Positions 36,501 to 47,291 of a DNA stretch of 64,000 nucleotides are shown piece after piece (the stretch's first letter is position 1; every line of letters begins with the position of its first letter). The DNA is from Nymphaea colorata (taxonomy: Eukaryota; Streptophyta; Magnoliopsida; Nymphaeales; Nymphaeaceae). The notes beneath the pieces were generated by a model. The model ran no database searches, had not been told where the DNA came from, and was given only the letters and a program-made list of their open reading frames with translations. Made by a program: the position numbers and the translations under genes. The DNA is taken from positions 19,838,370-19,902,369 of the forward strand of contig NC_045140.1 in the NCBI RefSeq assembly GCF_008831285.2, in the 5' to 3' direction.

Positions 36501-37556
36501 TTATGGAAAATGGATGAATAGTTTCATCCTCCTATGAATGTGCAAGATTTAAGAAATCATTTTCCTTTTCTTTTTGATGGATAAAAGATTGTGAGCTTGG
36601 AAGGAACATCATGCCAATAAGAAAGATCTTCACGCATCTTTGCTCTTGTAATTAGAAATGTTTCTGTCACAATACTGAAAGTTTGACTTGCTAATATGAG
36701 GAAGCTAATGATTGGTTCAATACAATTTTGCACAAATGGCCAGTTTCATGTAGTCATCCTGCTTGTTAGATTCTCAAAAAATATTTCACGTTCTAGATAA
36801 CTTAGGCTTGATGAGAAGGATTAATTACATTATATGCATGTCAATCAGTGTTTTAATGTCTGTAAAAAAGGATTAATGATTAATCACAACTTTCGTGTCC
36901 AGGAGTGCTTTAAAGATCCAAAAACATGAGGGTACATAGATATGCACCTAAGATTTTTGAATAATATGCTAGTGCAGTCAATATCTGATGAGTGATCATC
37001 AATTCTGTTGCAGCAATTGGTGGGCCGACAGGGCAACTTCTTGAACAAAACGCACAGGTTTTCAACCAGATCACAAGTAATCTTGCATCTTTCAAGGTAA
37101 AGCTAGTTTTTACTCTTCTTTTACCTAAAAAGTTGCTTGTCCATTCATACATCATTTCTTCTTTGTAGAAAAATCAGGAGATTTATAATGTGAAATACAC
37201 ACAAATGGTCTCCTTTTCATTCATTGCTTCTTTGTAATACTGACCAAACTTTATTGCTTGCAGATACAAGAGAACATAAGTCTCTTCTGTCAAACTCGAG
37301 ACAATATACTCACAATCCTAAACGAGTCTCTCTCTCTCTCTCTCTCTTTCTCCTGCTTTTTGCAATATGACACAGACGCACATCTTCAAACATGCTGATC
37401 ATGATTTGGACACGTATTTGCTCTAACCAGTAACTTTTGTGCAGCTTGAATGACATGCCAGATGTAATGAAGCAGATGCCACCACTTCCAGTGAAGGTGA
37501 ACGAAGAGCTTGCCAACTCCATCTTGCCTCCTCCTACACTTCCCATGCAACCCTGA
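30572..37556 (+). CDS. MYB/SANT-like DUF3755 protein
   Basis: Complete gene of seven coding exons: 30572-30786, 32388-32487, 34369-34437, 36308-36419, 37014-37096, 37264-37325, 37445-37556. They total 753 nt, keep phase at every junction and encode 250 residues. Exon 1 gives a Gly/Ala/Asn-rich N-terminus. Exons 1-2 encode a single MYB/SANT-like helix-turn-helix (LEWTADEQSILEDGLAKY to LRCKWMS, about residues 55-105), expected to bind DNA or histone tails in the nucleus. Exon 3 is a Lys/Arg-rich segment with a probable nuclear localisation signal. The C-terminal half (AIGGPTGQLLEQN, NISLFCQTRDNILTIL, MPPLPVKVNEELANSILP) is the conserved DUF3755 region found in plant homeodomain-like proteins such as Arabidopsis At3g07565. 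The molecular role is not established. Exon 6 has the unusual donor GTCTCT. The start is the first ATG giving the family N-terminus. Confidence 0.92.
37327..37352 (+). repeat. (CT)n at splice donor
   Basis: The microsatellite begins immediately after the exon 6 donor G of the DUF3755 gene (GT at 37326-37327), so the repeat itself supplies the intron's first bases. Confidence 0.85.
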
Positions 37557-37958
37557 ACCCTTACATTTACATGCTAAACCAACCTTCTGGTTTGAATCCT
37601 TTTCCTAGATAGCTGCACCATGAATGGCCACGAGATGGCAGGCTGGTAGTGCAGTGGCCCTGCAGTTGGCGCCCGCATTTGATCATCAATAGTGTCTGTT
37701 CTATTCGCTTCGTTATTCTTTGCTGCTTAGCTATTGCACATATTATATTTCAACCTTGTTCAATCTTAAATTAGTTTGGAAGGAAAAAGGAGGTCAGAAG
37801 CTTCTGTTATCTACCATTCTGGGAAGGGGTGTAGCCATTTTTGTAGTCCATTTTGAGGCAGCTGATGAAGGTTCAATGTTGTACGTGCTATTGCAAACAA
37901 GCAAACGATTTTGTGTATACAAGCACAAGGATATTAGTTATATGGCAATTCTCTGTTC

Positions 37959-37960
<2 letters not shown>

Positions 37961-37993
<33 letters not shown>
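37961..37993. repeat. (CT)n microsatellite
   Basis: Uninterrupted CT units, about 33 bp. Confidence 0.95.
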
Positions 37994-37995
<2 letters not shown>

Positions 37996-39596
37996 GTCAC
38001 TCATATTTAGCAAATTTGATCATGCATGCCACATGATGAAGGGTAAACTATTAACTGTTATTAAGAAAAGTTGATCCATTGCACACAAATGAAATTGAGG
38101 AGTTCTTAGTAAAACGGAAAGGTCCCAGGCAACTGGTGCATGGCCCCATTCAATGAGACACGAAAATTCTTTGGAAGAAAAAGCAGGGTCTCGGCACCTG
38201 TAGAACAAGAATGACAATTTGATGGTAGGATGGACTGCATAGGCGGACTTGTGAAGCTCAAATGATTTGAAAAGATTTTTTGTGTATATGTTCATCGTGC
38301 TGTTCGCATTCTTTCTTTTTCTATTTTGCTTGCTCAAGCTTTCTACTTTACTAGTGTAGCGAGCTTCCAATTGATGGTGCTTATACCAGTTGACCTTGAG
38401 GCATTATATAGAGAACGCTGCAGTTATACTTGCTCAGATAAAAAAAGCTGAATATTAAGAATTCATTTATATACGACTTGTTAACATTTGTTAGGTTTTC
38501 TACATGATGCATGTAGTGAGTATTGAGTTTGTGGTGCTCATACCAAATAACCTTGTGCAAACCTCTTCATAGACTTCTCAAGTTAAATATGCTGTTTAGT
38601 ATGCACGAAATCTGATACTTTTTTTTTATACTCGTTTGTGTGAATCCAAACGCTTTGTAAGTGTTTTGAGTCAAAACACTTAAACCAAATAAGCACTACT
38701 AAAACAGATAAGTGTATGCTCATTTTTTCACTATTTTTTTGTGCTTTTTCGTGCATAAAGTCCATACTTTTTATGTAATTGTTACTCAAACAATAGTTCA
38801 TGACATTTTATAAAGATAATCAACCCAATCAAATTTTGCTCAAATGTTTTTCATGTATGAGTCATAAATCCGATTTAGTATATTTTATCCTTCACAACAA
38901 TCAAACTAATGTCTGAAAATGTAACGTATTTGCATATTCACTTAAATTTGGTGAAGAAAAAGATAGACACGTCTACAAGGTAGAATTGGGCACATAAACA
39001 ATTAAAAAATTTGAAGGATATAGCCTCATATAGCGCCAGCCTTGTGCATAAGAATGGTCCATCCATTATCTCATATGTCCTGTTGCTATACGCGTGTTAA
39101 AGTGCTCAGAAAATGGATTAGCCCATGAATACATGTATACTTGATTTTGTTTCCGTATGAAATGTAAAATACAATCTTAATCATCTTTAACATACACTAT
39201 GATACAAGATTTATATTCTTCATTCTTGCGGTTTGCCCACCAGCATCATCTGCAGGTATTTGCCTTCAATTTGCCACTGAAATACTTTTCCTAATATGAC
39301 ATACAGAAAAAATCAATCCTAGAGTAGCTTGAAAGACATGCATGCACAATTTGCAGCAGCAGAAAAGCAGCTGTAGGTCCTAGGGGATGGGGCAGTGAGA
39401 TTTCCTCCCGCTCACCAGAGAATGAGATAACCATATAACCTTACAGTAATTGATGCATACATTGGCTAAAGAAAACGGAATTGGCGATGAAGAATCATTA
39501 GTTGGAAATTTTCAACCCCAATCATGTGCAAAATAACAATCAAGTTTTCTTGCTCCCATGAGGTTTTGTGTGTGTGTATGTAAAGTTTCCCAAGAA

Positions 39597-39724
39597 ATAT
39601 GCATAATTAATATAAAACTGGTGAAAAAAAATGCAAAATGCGTAAAAAATACGTTTTGGAAATATGCATCATTAATATAAAACTGGTGAAAACAATGCAA
39701 AATGCGTAAAAAATACGTTTTGGA
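39597..39724. repeat. 64-bp direct tandem duplication
   Basis: Units 39597-39660 and 39661-39724 differ by only about three bases. Both contain ATTAATATAAAACTGGTGAA and GCGTAAAAAATACGTTTTGG. Confidence 0.9.
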
Positions 39725-41759
39725 AAATTAATGTCATACAAAAAATATTCCAACTTTTAAAACTCATATGCGATATAATAAGAAAAAGCCATTCGTGATA
39801 CGAGCATGTACGGAACGTGGACACGGATACGGCGGCTATTTCGGCTCCTTTATTGTAACATTCTATTATTGCTCACTTTGATGAACACAACAATCTAATC
39901 TTACTCTTTATGGCTTATCTTCTACAAGCGTGAGACGGCGAGGACAGTTCGATATAATTATATAACAGGAAATATAATTTTAAAAAATATATATATATAT
40001 ATAAGATAATAAAATTTTGTAATATTTACTTGCAATTTTTTTTTTTGAGGGGGGCCAATACTAATCTATAGCCGGAACTGGCTTTTTCAATTATGACACC
40101 CATTTTGGGATATTTATAGAAGTCGAAAATAATTAGACCAAACTCCAGATAAGATCATGAATTCGAAGGGGACTACACTGTTCAACCATTAACAGATTGA
40201 AGATGATACTTTAATGCATAGAAAATTCAAATTATGAACTCAAAAGCGAGATAGAGCAACAATATCCTTTGATGTTGCTAAGAGCGGATTTGATCAAAAA
40301 GAAAACGATGTGCCCCTACTTGAATGGATGCTATTGAAGCTATGAAGATGACTTTGCACATGATTCAGACCTTTTGCTTAATTTCTCACGCCATATAGGA
40401 GAAAGAAGAAGAACTATAAGTGACAAAACAAGCAAAAAGGGACAAAAGAGAAAGGGATGCTATGCACGCGAGGCCAGGGAGAAATAAAGGAGAAGAAGCT
40501 GAGAAGAGGAAAAGATGACCAGCATTCAAAGGGGAATAAGCTGCTTTCGGAGAGTTTTCTAAATGTAGGGGTTGCAACTTGCATCCCATCTTTCTTAAAT
40601 AGATAAAAGAGAGAGGGACTTGGGTTTTATTAAAGGCTCTTTTATTTTGCAGTAGATTTGAGATGTGATCTCATGTCATATAGATTTTGGACCTCTAGTT
40701 TGATTTTTTTATTGAATCCTGGATTTACACACATGAATTGTTCATGTTCTCTTTTTTCTACTGGATTGTCTTTTGTTTTACTCTCAAATCATCTTGATCT
40801 GCTCCATATTTGTTTGAAACTGCCATTCACTTCTTGAATCAAATATTCATCAAGGCACGAAGATATTCAACTATTTAATACATAGAAAGTACGAAGATAA
40901 GATGTTAACTGATGCGTGTTTCATGCTTTTTCAGCGGCCCGCATGACCCGCAAATTCTCCATTCTCTTGGCACACACTACAATGAAGAGGAAAGATATTG
41001 AGGTCCCTTGATCTTAGATCCTTAGAACATGAGATCAGTGGATTTAAGATAAGAATCAGACCATTTGGTGGTTTCAAGCAGTGAAATCAAGGTTCCATAC
41101 TTTATGGTTTATGGTTGTTTTAAAGTTCTTCGATACGATAAATCATGCATTATTTCATATCATTTGTAATGCTACATTTGATAGCTTTGAATCTTAGATA
41201 TGCAATCTTGCTGCATGATTTGATTTGTAAGGGGGATGAATCTTATGTGCAAGTTGAAGCACATATAGATTTCACTACCTGGTATTGACACAAACTCTGG
41301 ACTCGAAAAACAAAATGGATCTTTTGCTTTTTGCTTTTGCTTGAATGATAGGATTAACCGTCTCATCTTGGTGCATAAACAGATACTGGATTTAGTGTGG
41401 ATCTGAATGATAATGGATCCGGATGAAATCCAAGAATCTGAAACCGTCGTTGATCTCAGCCTCGATAATTATCGAAGGAAACAGACATGGCAGGCGAGGT
41501 GAGACTAAAAACCGACTCCACGGCCTCCGTTTACAAAGAGAAGGGCACTTTCGTTAATTTGTTCAGTAAACAGTTCGAAATTTGAAAGGGGGAGGACTTG
41601 AATAGAAGCGGAGTCCCCGCAATCTGCTTATGACAAGCGGTTGGAGTAGAAAGAGCGCTGGCATTAAATTACCATTTCGTCCTCGTCGAGGGATGGTCTG
41701 ACTTAAAACAGGTCGAGATTCCGTGGCGGGCTTAACTCTCCCCATTAAAATATTTTGTA

Positions 41760-42244
41760 ATTCAAACGCTCTCTCTTTCTCGTGTTCGAGCTTACTAGGG
41801 TTTCGAGTTTCGGATCTTGCAATCTCCGGTGCAAGTGAGGGCGGTCCGGAAATGATTCGAGCTCTGAATCTGCCGAGGTAGTTGGAATCAGCTTCTCTTC
41901 TGCCATATCCGTCGAATTTCCTGAAATATCTCGGAATTTGGTTCTCTTGCTGAGTTTCTAGGGTTCTCTCTGGGTTCTGATAAATTGTTGGTATTTCAGC
42001 GTTTTCGGGTGAGATTAGAGGGGGGAGTGTTGTTTTCAGCTGGGAATTGCTTGGGTTTGGGAGCTGGCGCGTGGTGCCTTAGAAATGAAGTTAGGTTCTC
42101 CCGGAGTTTTCGTTGGAGGGTAGGAGATGGGGTCATGTCGCTGGACCGGTGGAGCTAGGTTTGTGTTGTTCTGGCGGGCTCGTCCGAAAATTGGCGCGGT
42201 GATTCTGCTGGAGTGAGGGTTGAAGTTTCCAGGGTTGTCGAAAA
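41760..42244 (+). promoter_or_regulatory. SYN4-type cohesin gene 5' leader with intron
   Basis: A leader exon is inferred to end at 41877 (CCGAG|GTAGTT) and to resume at 42233 (TTTCCAG|GGTTG), twelve bases before the ATG at 42245. A pyrimidine-rich CTCTCTCTTTCTC at 41769 may mark the start region. Spliced this way, an ATG at 41852 opens an upstream frame that overlaps the main start out of frame. Confidence 0.5.
42190..42197 (+). promoter_or_regulatory. E2F-like site
   Basis: ATTGGCGC fits the plant E2F consensus WTTSSCSS. It lies in the inferred leader intron, 48 bp before the ATG. S-phase genes, including cohesin subunits, are plausible E2F targets; binding here is inference. Confidence 0.3.
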
Positions 42245-43635
42245 ATGTTTTATTCTCAGTTCATCTTGGCGAAGAAAGGTCCTCTGGGGACGATATGGAT
42301 TGCTGCTCATTTGGAGAGGAAGCTGAGGAAGAATCAGGTCGCAGATACAGACATCGGCGTCTCTGTAGGTTGGTCGTCTTCTTTCCGTCTGTTTGTTTTT
42401 TTTTTTTCCGGAATTAGATTTCCATTCCTTGCTCCTTTTTTTTTTCTTCTTTTTGGGACATCACAACCATTAGTCACATTGAAATGAAACTATTTGACTC
42501 TAAAGTGGCGAGTTCCACATTTTGATGTTTCATGTTGCTGTGAATTGCTGAGACGCCGATGACACGCCCTTGTTCTATTGTTTTTATAGATCGTGGTGCA
42601 TGTCATGCTGGTATACGCTTGTTTATTCTTCCATATTCCTGTTCATTTCAATTATTTTGAAAATGATATATTTGTAGTCTAAGACTGTTTTCTTGGTGCC
42701 TTAGGAACATAATAGTTTTGTTGGCCGTGAGATATTGAAGTTACCCTGGTTAGTTGTTATTTCGGTTTTTCATATGGTTTCATGAGGGCATTTTCTTGCC
42801 AGCTTGTTCCGAGGGAAATGAATATGGTAGTGCATATAAAAACTAAGAGGTGGTGTAGGGTGTCCGTCACTGTTTCTGTGCAAACTGCACTTTGAAGATT
42901 GAAGCTTCTTATCCGTAGTACAATTACCTTAGTTCTAGGCACACATTCACAGATTTGTGTAATGTGTGCACAGTGCACACATCCATACCCGCACATACAC
43001 ACATACCTAGTCATATGACTTAGAATTTGGTTGATGTTGTGTGGTTAGCTTTATCTATTTTTGGTGGTTTTGATTGTTTATTTCATATTCATTTGCTTTA
43101 TTTTGCTTCAAGAGTCACCGTTGTTATTCACGTTCCGATTTCAACTTCACTCTTTTTTTTTCTAGTTATCGTGATTTAATAAAATCACATTCAAACATTT
43201 GCACTTGGGAAGGTTTTCAAGTTCTTAGTATGTTAACAATCTTGTGCATTCATACAAACTTCAGATATTCCACAATCAAGAATATCATCATCAACAAATT
43301 ATTGGGGAAGTTATTATTGAAATTCCTTTCAGAAATGGCTTTTTTTGGGAGAATCTTGTGAAAATCTTGGAAAATATTAAAAATAACAAAATAAAACCGT
43401 TCAAAAATATATGGGATAATATGTCTGTGGCTTTTGCTGCAAAAACTGAAGATGAGCTAGAGCCCATCACTTGTCCTCTCTGCAAATCAGAATCGGTGGC
43501 TAGATCCATCTGAGTTACTTCATACGCATCTCCTCCACCCCCTCACACAAAAGGAGAATTTATGTTTGAACTTATAAAAACAAAAGCGATTGTAAAAATA
43601 AATTCACATAAATATCATGTTTGTATTAGAGATTC

Positions 43636-43674
<39 letters not shown>

Positions 43675-46600
43675 TTCATGATAATTTTTAATCTTGCAAG
43701 ATTTCTTTGTGATTAAGACACTTCAAATTGGCAATATCATCGCAGTATTTTTCAAAATATCATATTCATGACTATGATACACAGCACATGCTTAGGGTGT
43801 TTTTTCAGAATGCTGAAACACATTATGGTGTCATACACACATAATCACACATATATAGACACACATAATCACACACATGAGTCTTCAATACCCACCTTAT
43901 CGTAGCAAGCATGCCTTGTTGTGTCCTGTCATGACAACTACAGCTATTGGACATGGACAGGGATGTTTGGAAGAAAATAACTTTCCTTAGCAAATGAATA
44001 GTATAACACTAGTTCTCTACTAAAAATGATGCACTAGTTGACTGTTGTACTAAATTACTAATTGAGTTTCTCTTTTTTATCGATTGAATTTTGTAAACTC
44101 TCTTGGTTAAGAAGAAATACAATGAATTATATTGGAGCAAATGTCACCTATGTCACATGGTGCAACATTTTTTCTGATAAACTTAGGTGCGGGTTGCAGT
44201 GAGGAGTATATGTACATAATTATACACGCGTATGCACATACATACTACAAAATTCTCTAAAACAACAACATTATCAAGTAACAACTAACAAATTAAGGAA
44301 TAGAATTAGTAACTTAGTAATGAGATCTAGAATTAGAAAGTAGAAAGCATTAAAACAATTAAATTAAATACTAGATTTATTAATACGACTAAAAGTAACC
44401 AAATTAAGCATTAACAATGAGTTTTTAACATGCCATAGTTGGGCTGGATTCATCATGATAGGGCTGGATTTCATGAAAACAAATATATAAACAGCAAACT
44501 TTCCGCAAAGAATCAATAATAAACAAGAAAGAGACTATGCCATTGTAATTATTGTAGTACTATAAAGTATAAACATTAAAACTTAAGTCATTAAACTGCA
44601 AAACAACACATGAAGTAAAACCAATATAATGTGGGTGCTTCTGAAAAGCTGCTGCACCCACATTGGCATGAGTCGGGTGCTGGTGCGGTTCTGACATGGT
44701 ACATCCATTGCAGTCAGCCGAACTAGGCCAACACTGATCATTTCGAATGCACACTTGACTAAATTAGCCCTATAATGACTAAAATGTAAATATAGATAAA
44801 TAAGGATATTAAACAGTTAATTAACTATATAATAAATTATACACACACGCACATGTAGATGTAGATATATATGTCCTTGGCGCACCTGCACGTAATTTTT
44901 TTTTTTTTGAAAATTGTTGTATCTGCACCCTGCATTGACGTGACATAGAGTAAAACTTGTAAACAATATATAAACAATAAACAAAAAATGAGAAAAATGT
45001 AATTACCAAAATGGCAAAACAGAAATGGTAAGGAAGATGTTGAATATACAATCAATGAACAAGAGTAGCTTGCCAGAAGGAACCTTATCGAAGAAAAAGA
45101 AGGGAGGCCAAAACCACACATGGTCACCTTAAATAAGGAGCTTGCCTTAAAGGAGCCTGCACCCTACAGCTGATGGTCGTTGGATGGCATCTCCCAAATG
45201 CCGGAAATCACTGAAGGTCGCCAACAAGCTGTCAGAGGATGGAGGTCTTGCAAGAACGTAGATGGGTGAGGCCTTTAATTGCGGTTAGGGCTTTGTTCGA
45301 TCAAAGCTCTAACTTTTAGTTTTAATTTTTTAAGGAGAAAAGGGCAAAGTTGTCTAGAGGTGGGTTGACCGCCCGCGAGTTAGGTGCACATCAAAAAGTT
45401 GACAGAATGACCTGGAGAGTGCACGGGACAGACATTGACTGTATTCGGTGCCGTGTCGGAGCCTCACCCGCACCCACGTCATGTCGACGGCAGGTGTAGG
45501 TGCTATTTCAACAAGTCCATGTGACATATAATGTCACCTAGTGGCACTTTTTTTGTTTTTGAAATATGTTTGTGTTAAACCTTGAGGAAGAGATATGGAA
45601 AGTGATAAATGCCATGGTACATTAAGTTAGCTTGGGAGGTATTATTTCTGAACAACATGTCATGCTTACTATTGAAAAAGTGCAGGTTTGCATTCAATGT
45701 TGTACATAGTGAACAGCTATATCTGGAAAGTTTTATGTTAATAAAGGGAAAGCTAAACTGGTTATTCAATCTGCGCATTCAAGTACTGTTAAGTGATTAT
45801 TTTGGTTCTTTTTGAGTTGTGCTCTGGATTATGTTTATTGAACTTCTGCATTGATTTTTTCTGCTTATATCCAAATTTTGTTGTAATTTTACTTGATCTC
45901 TTGCTTTGCAGATTCAATTCTTTTTCCTGAAGTGCCTATAGCATTGCGCTTGTCCAGCCATCTACTACTTGGAGTAGTAAGGATATACTCCAGAAAAGTG
46001 AATTATCTATTCCATGACTGCAGTGAGGCTCTGGTTAAGATTAAGCAGGCCTTTCGCTCCACCGCGGTTGACCTCCCACCTGAAGAATCCACTGCACCAT
46101 ATCACTCCATTACTCTTCCAGAAACATTTGATTTAGATGATTTTGAGCTGCCAGATTTTGGATTCTCTCATGGGTTGGTTTTGTTAACCTGTCTTGCTTC
46201 TTTTATTCAATAGCTGGCTTATTTATTTAATCATTTACCTTATTGGTTAGAGGATATTGGAATTTCAGTTCTAATAATTTCTCATGTTATTTGTCTCTAA
46301 TGCAGTAACTATGTTGACCACCATATTAGTGCAAGAGAGCAGATCACCCTTCAGGATACCATGGATGACATGGTTTTCTCAACATCACAGTTCGGATTAG
46401 ATGGTCAGCTATGCTGTTTATCTTCAATATTGCTAAGGTCTTTCAATTATTGCTCTGCTATGGCTATAACTTGTATCATTGTTTGGTTCTTACGTTTCAG
46501 AGAGGTTTGGAGATGGTGATGCTTCTCAACTTGCTCTTGATTTTGATGAGGTATTTTTTTTTCTATTTCTATCTATAAGTGGGGTTAAAGGACATGTAAA

Positions 46601-47258
46601 CACTGAGTTTGTCTTACATTTGATGGCATTATTGTGATTGAAGAGGATAATGTGAGATGGCCTTTGAACTACCAAATAGCTTGCCTTTTGTGTATTAAGT
46701 AACTTCCATAAAATACCCACGTAAGACTTTTTTCCTAGGCCCCAGGTAGGCATCAACTGAGTCTTGCCTTGGCTTTTTATGGGGTCTACTGCTTAGGCCT
46801 GCCTAGCGCTTTCAACTACAATAGATAATTAATGTTTGAAGTTGTGGACTAGCATCATCTTTGTAATATTTTCAGCATATCATGATAATATCTAGAAGAG
46901 AAATTAAATGAGAAAAGGGAAATTATGACAATATTTTGAAATGAAAATCTTGTGATGTTTTCATGTGAACTTTTTAAAAGCCCATTTTCAATATGTTTTT
47001 TACCATTTTTTGGTTTCTTTAATATTTAACTAATTATTTTGAACTTTTAACAATGTTCTTGTAAGAAAATTAATATAAAAGTCATGTTTTCTATTTTTTA
47101 AATGTTGAATTCCTGAGCGGAGCAAACTTCTTGATTAGCACCTGAGAAAAGCTTGACACAATATTCGTGTAAACGTCTTTAGTTGTTTCACCTCTGTATG
47201 CATAGGCTCTCGATCCTATTTAGTGAAGTTACTCATGATTACATTTAATATAAATTGC

Positions 47259-47291
<33 letters not shown>

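Larger units (their letters stand above)
37557..41759. other. 3' UTR of DUF3755 gene, then intergenic
   Basis: The first several hundred bases after the TGA are probably 3' UTR; no single poly(A) signal is convincing. A (CT)n lies at 37961-37993 and a 64-bp perfect-like tandem duplication at 39597-39724. No further gene is supported. The GC-rich DNA from about 41450 is the cohesin gene promoter. Confidence 0.45.
42369..45911 (+). other. Cohesin gene intron 1
   Basis: A 3.5-kb intron with donor GTTGGT and acceptor TTTGCAG, phase 1. It contains an (AT)n at 43639-43672 and a possible inserted element at about 44140-45560. Open frames inside are AT-rich and unrecognised. Confidence 0.75.

Noticed and set aside
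40386-40589. 67-codon minus-strand frame with Leu/Ser-rich hydrophobic segment
   Set aside because: Short, no homology recognised, no supporting promoter or splice context.
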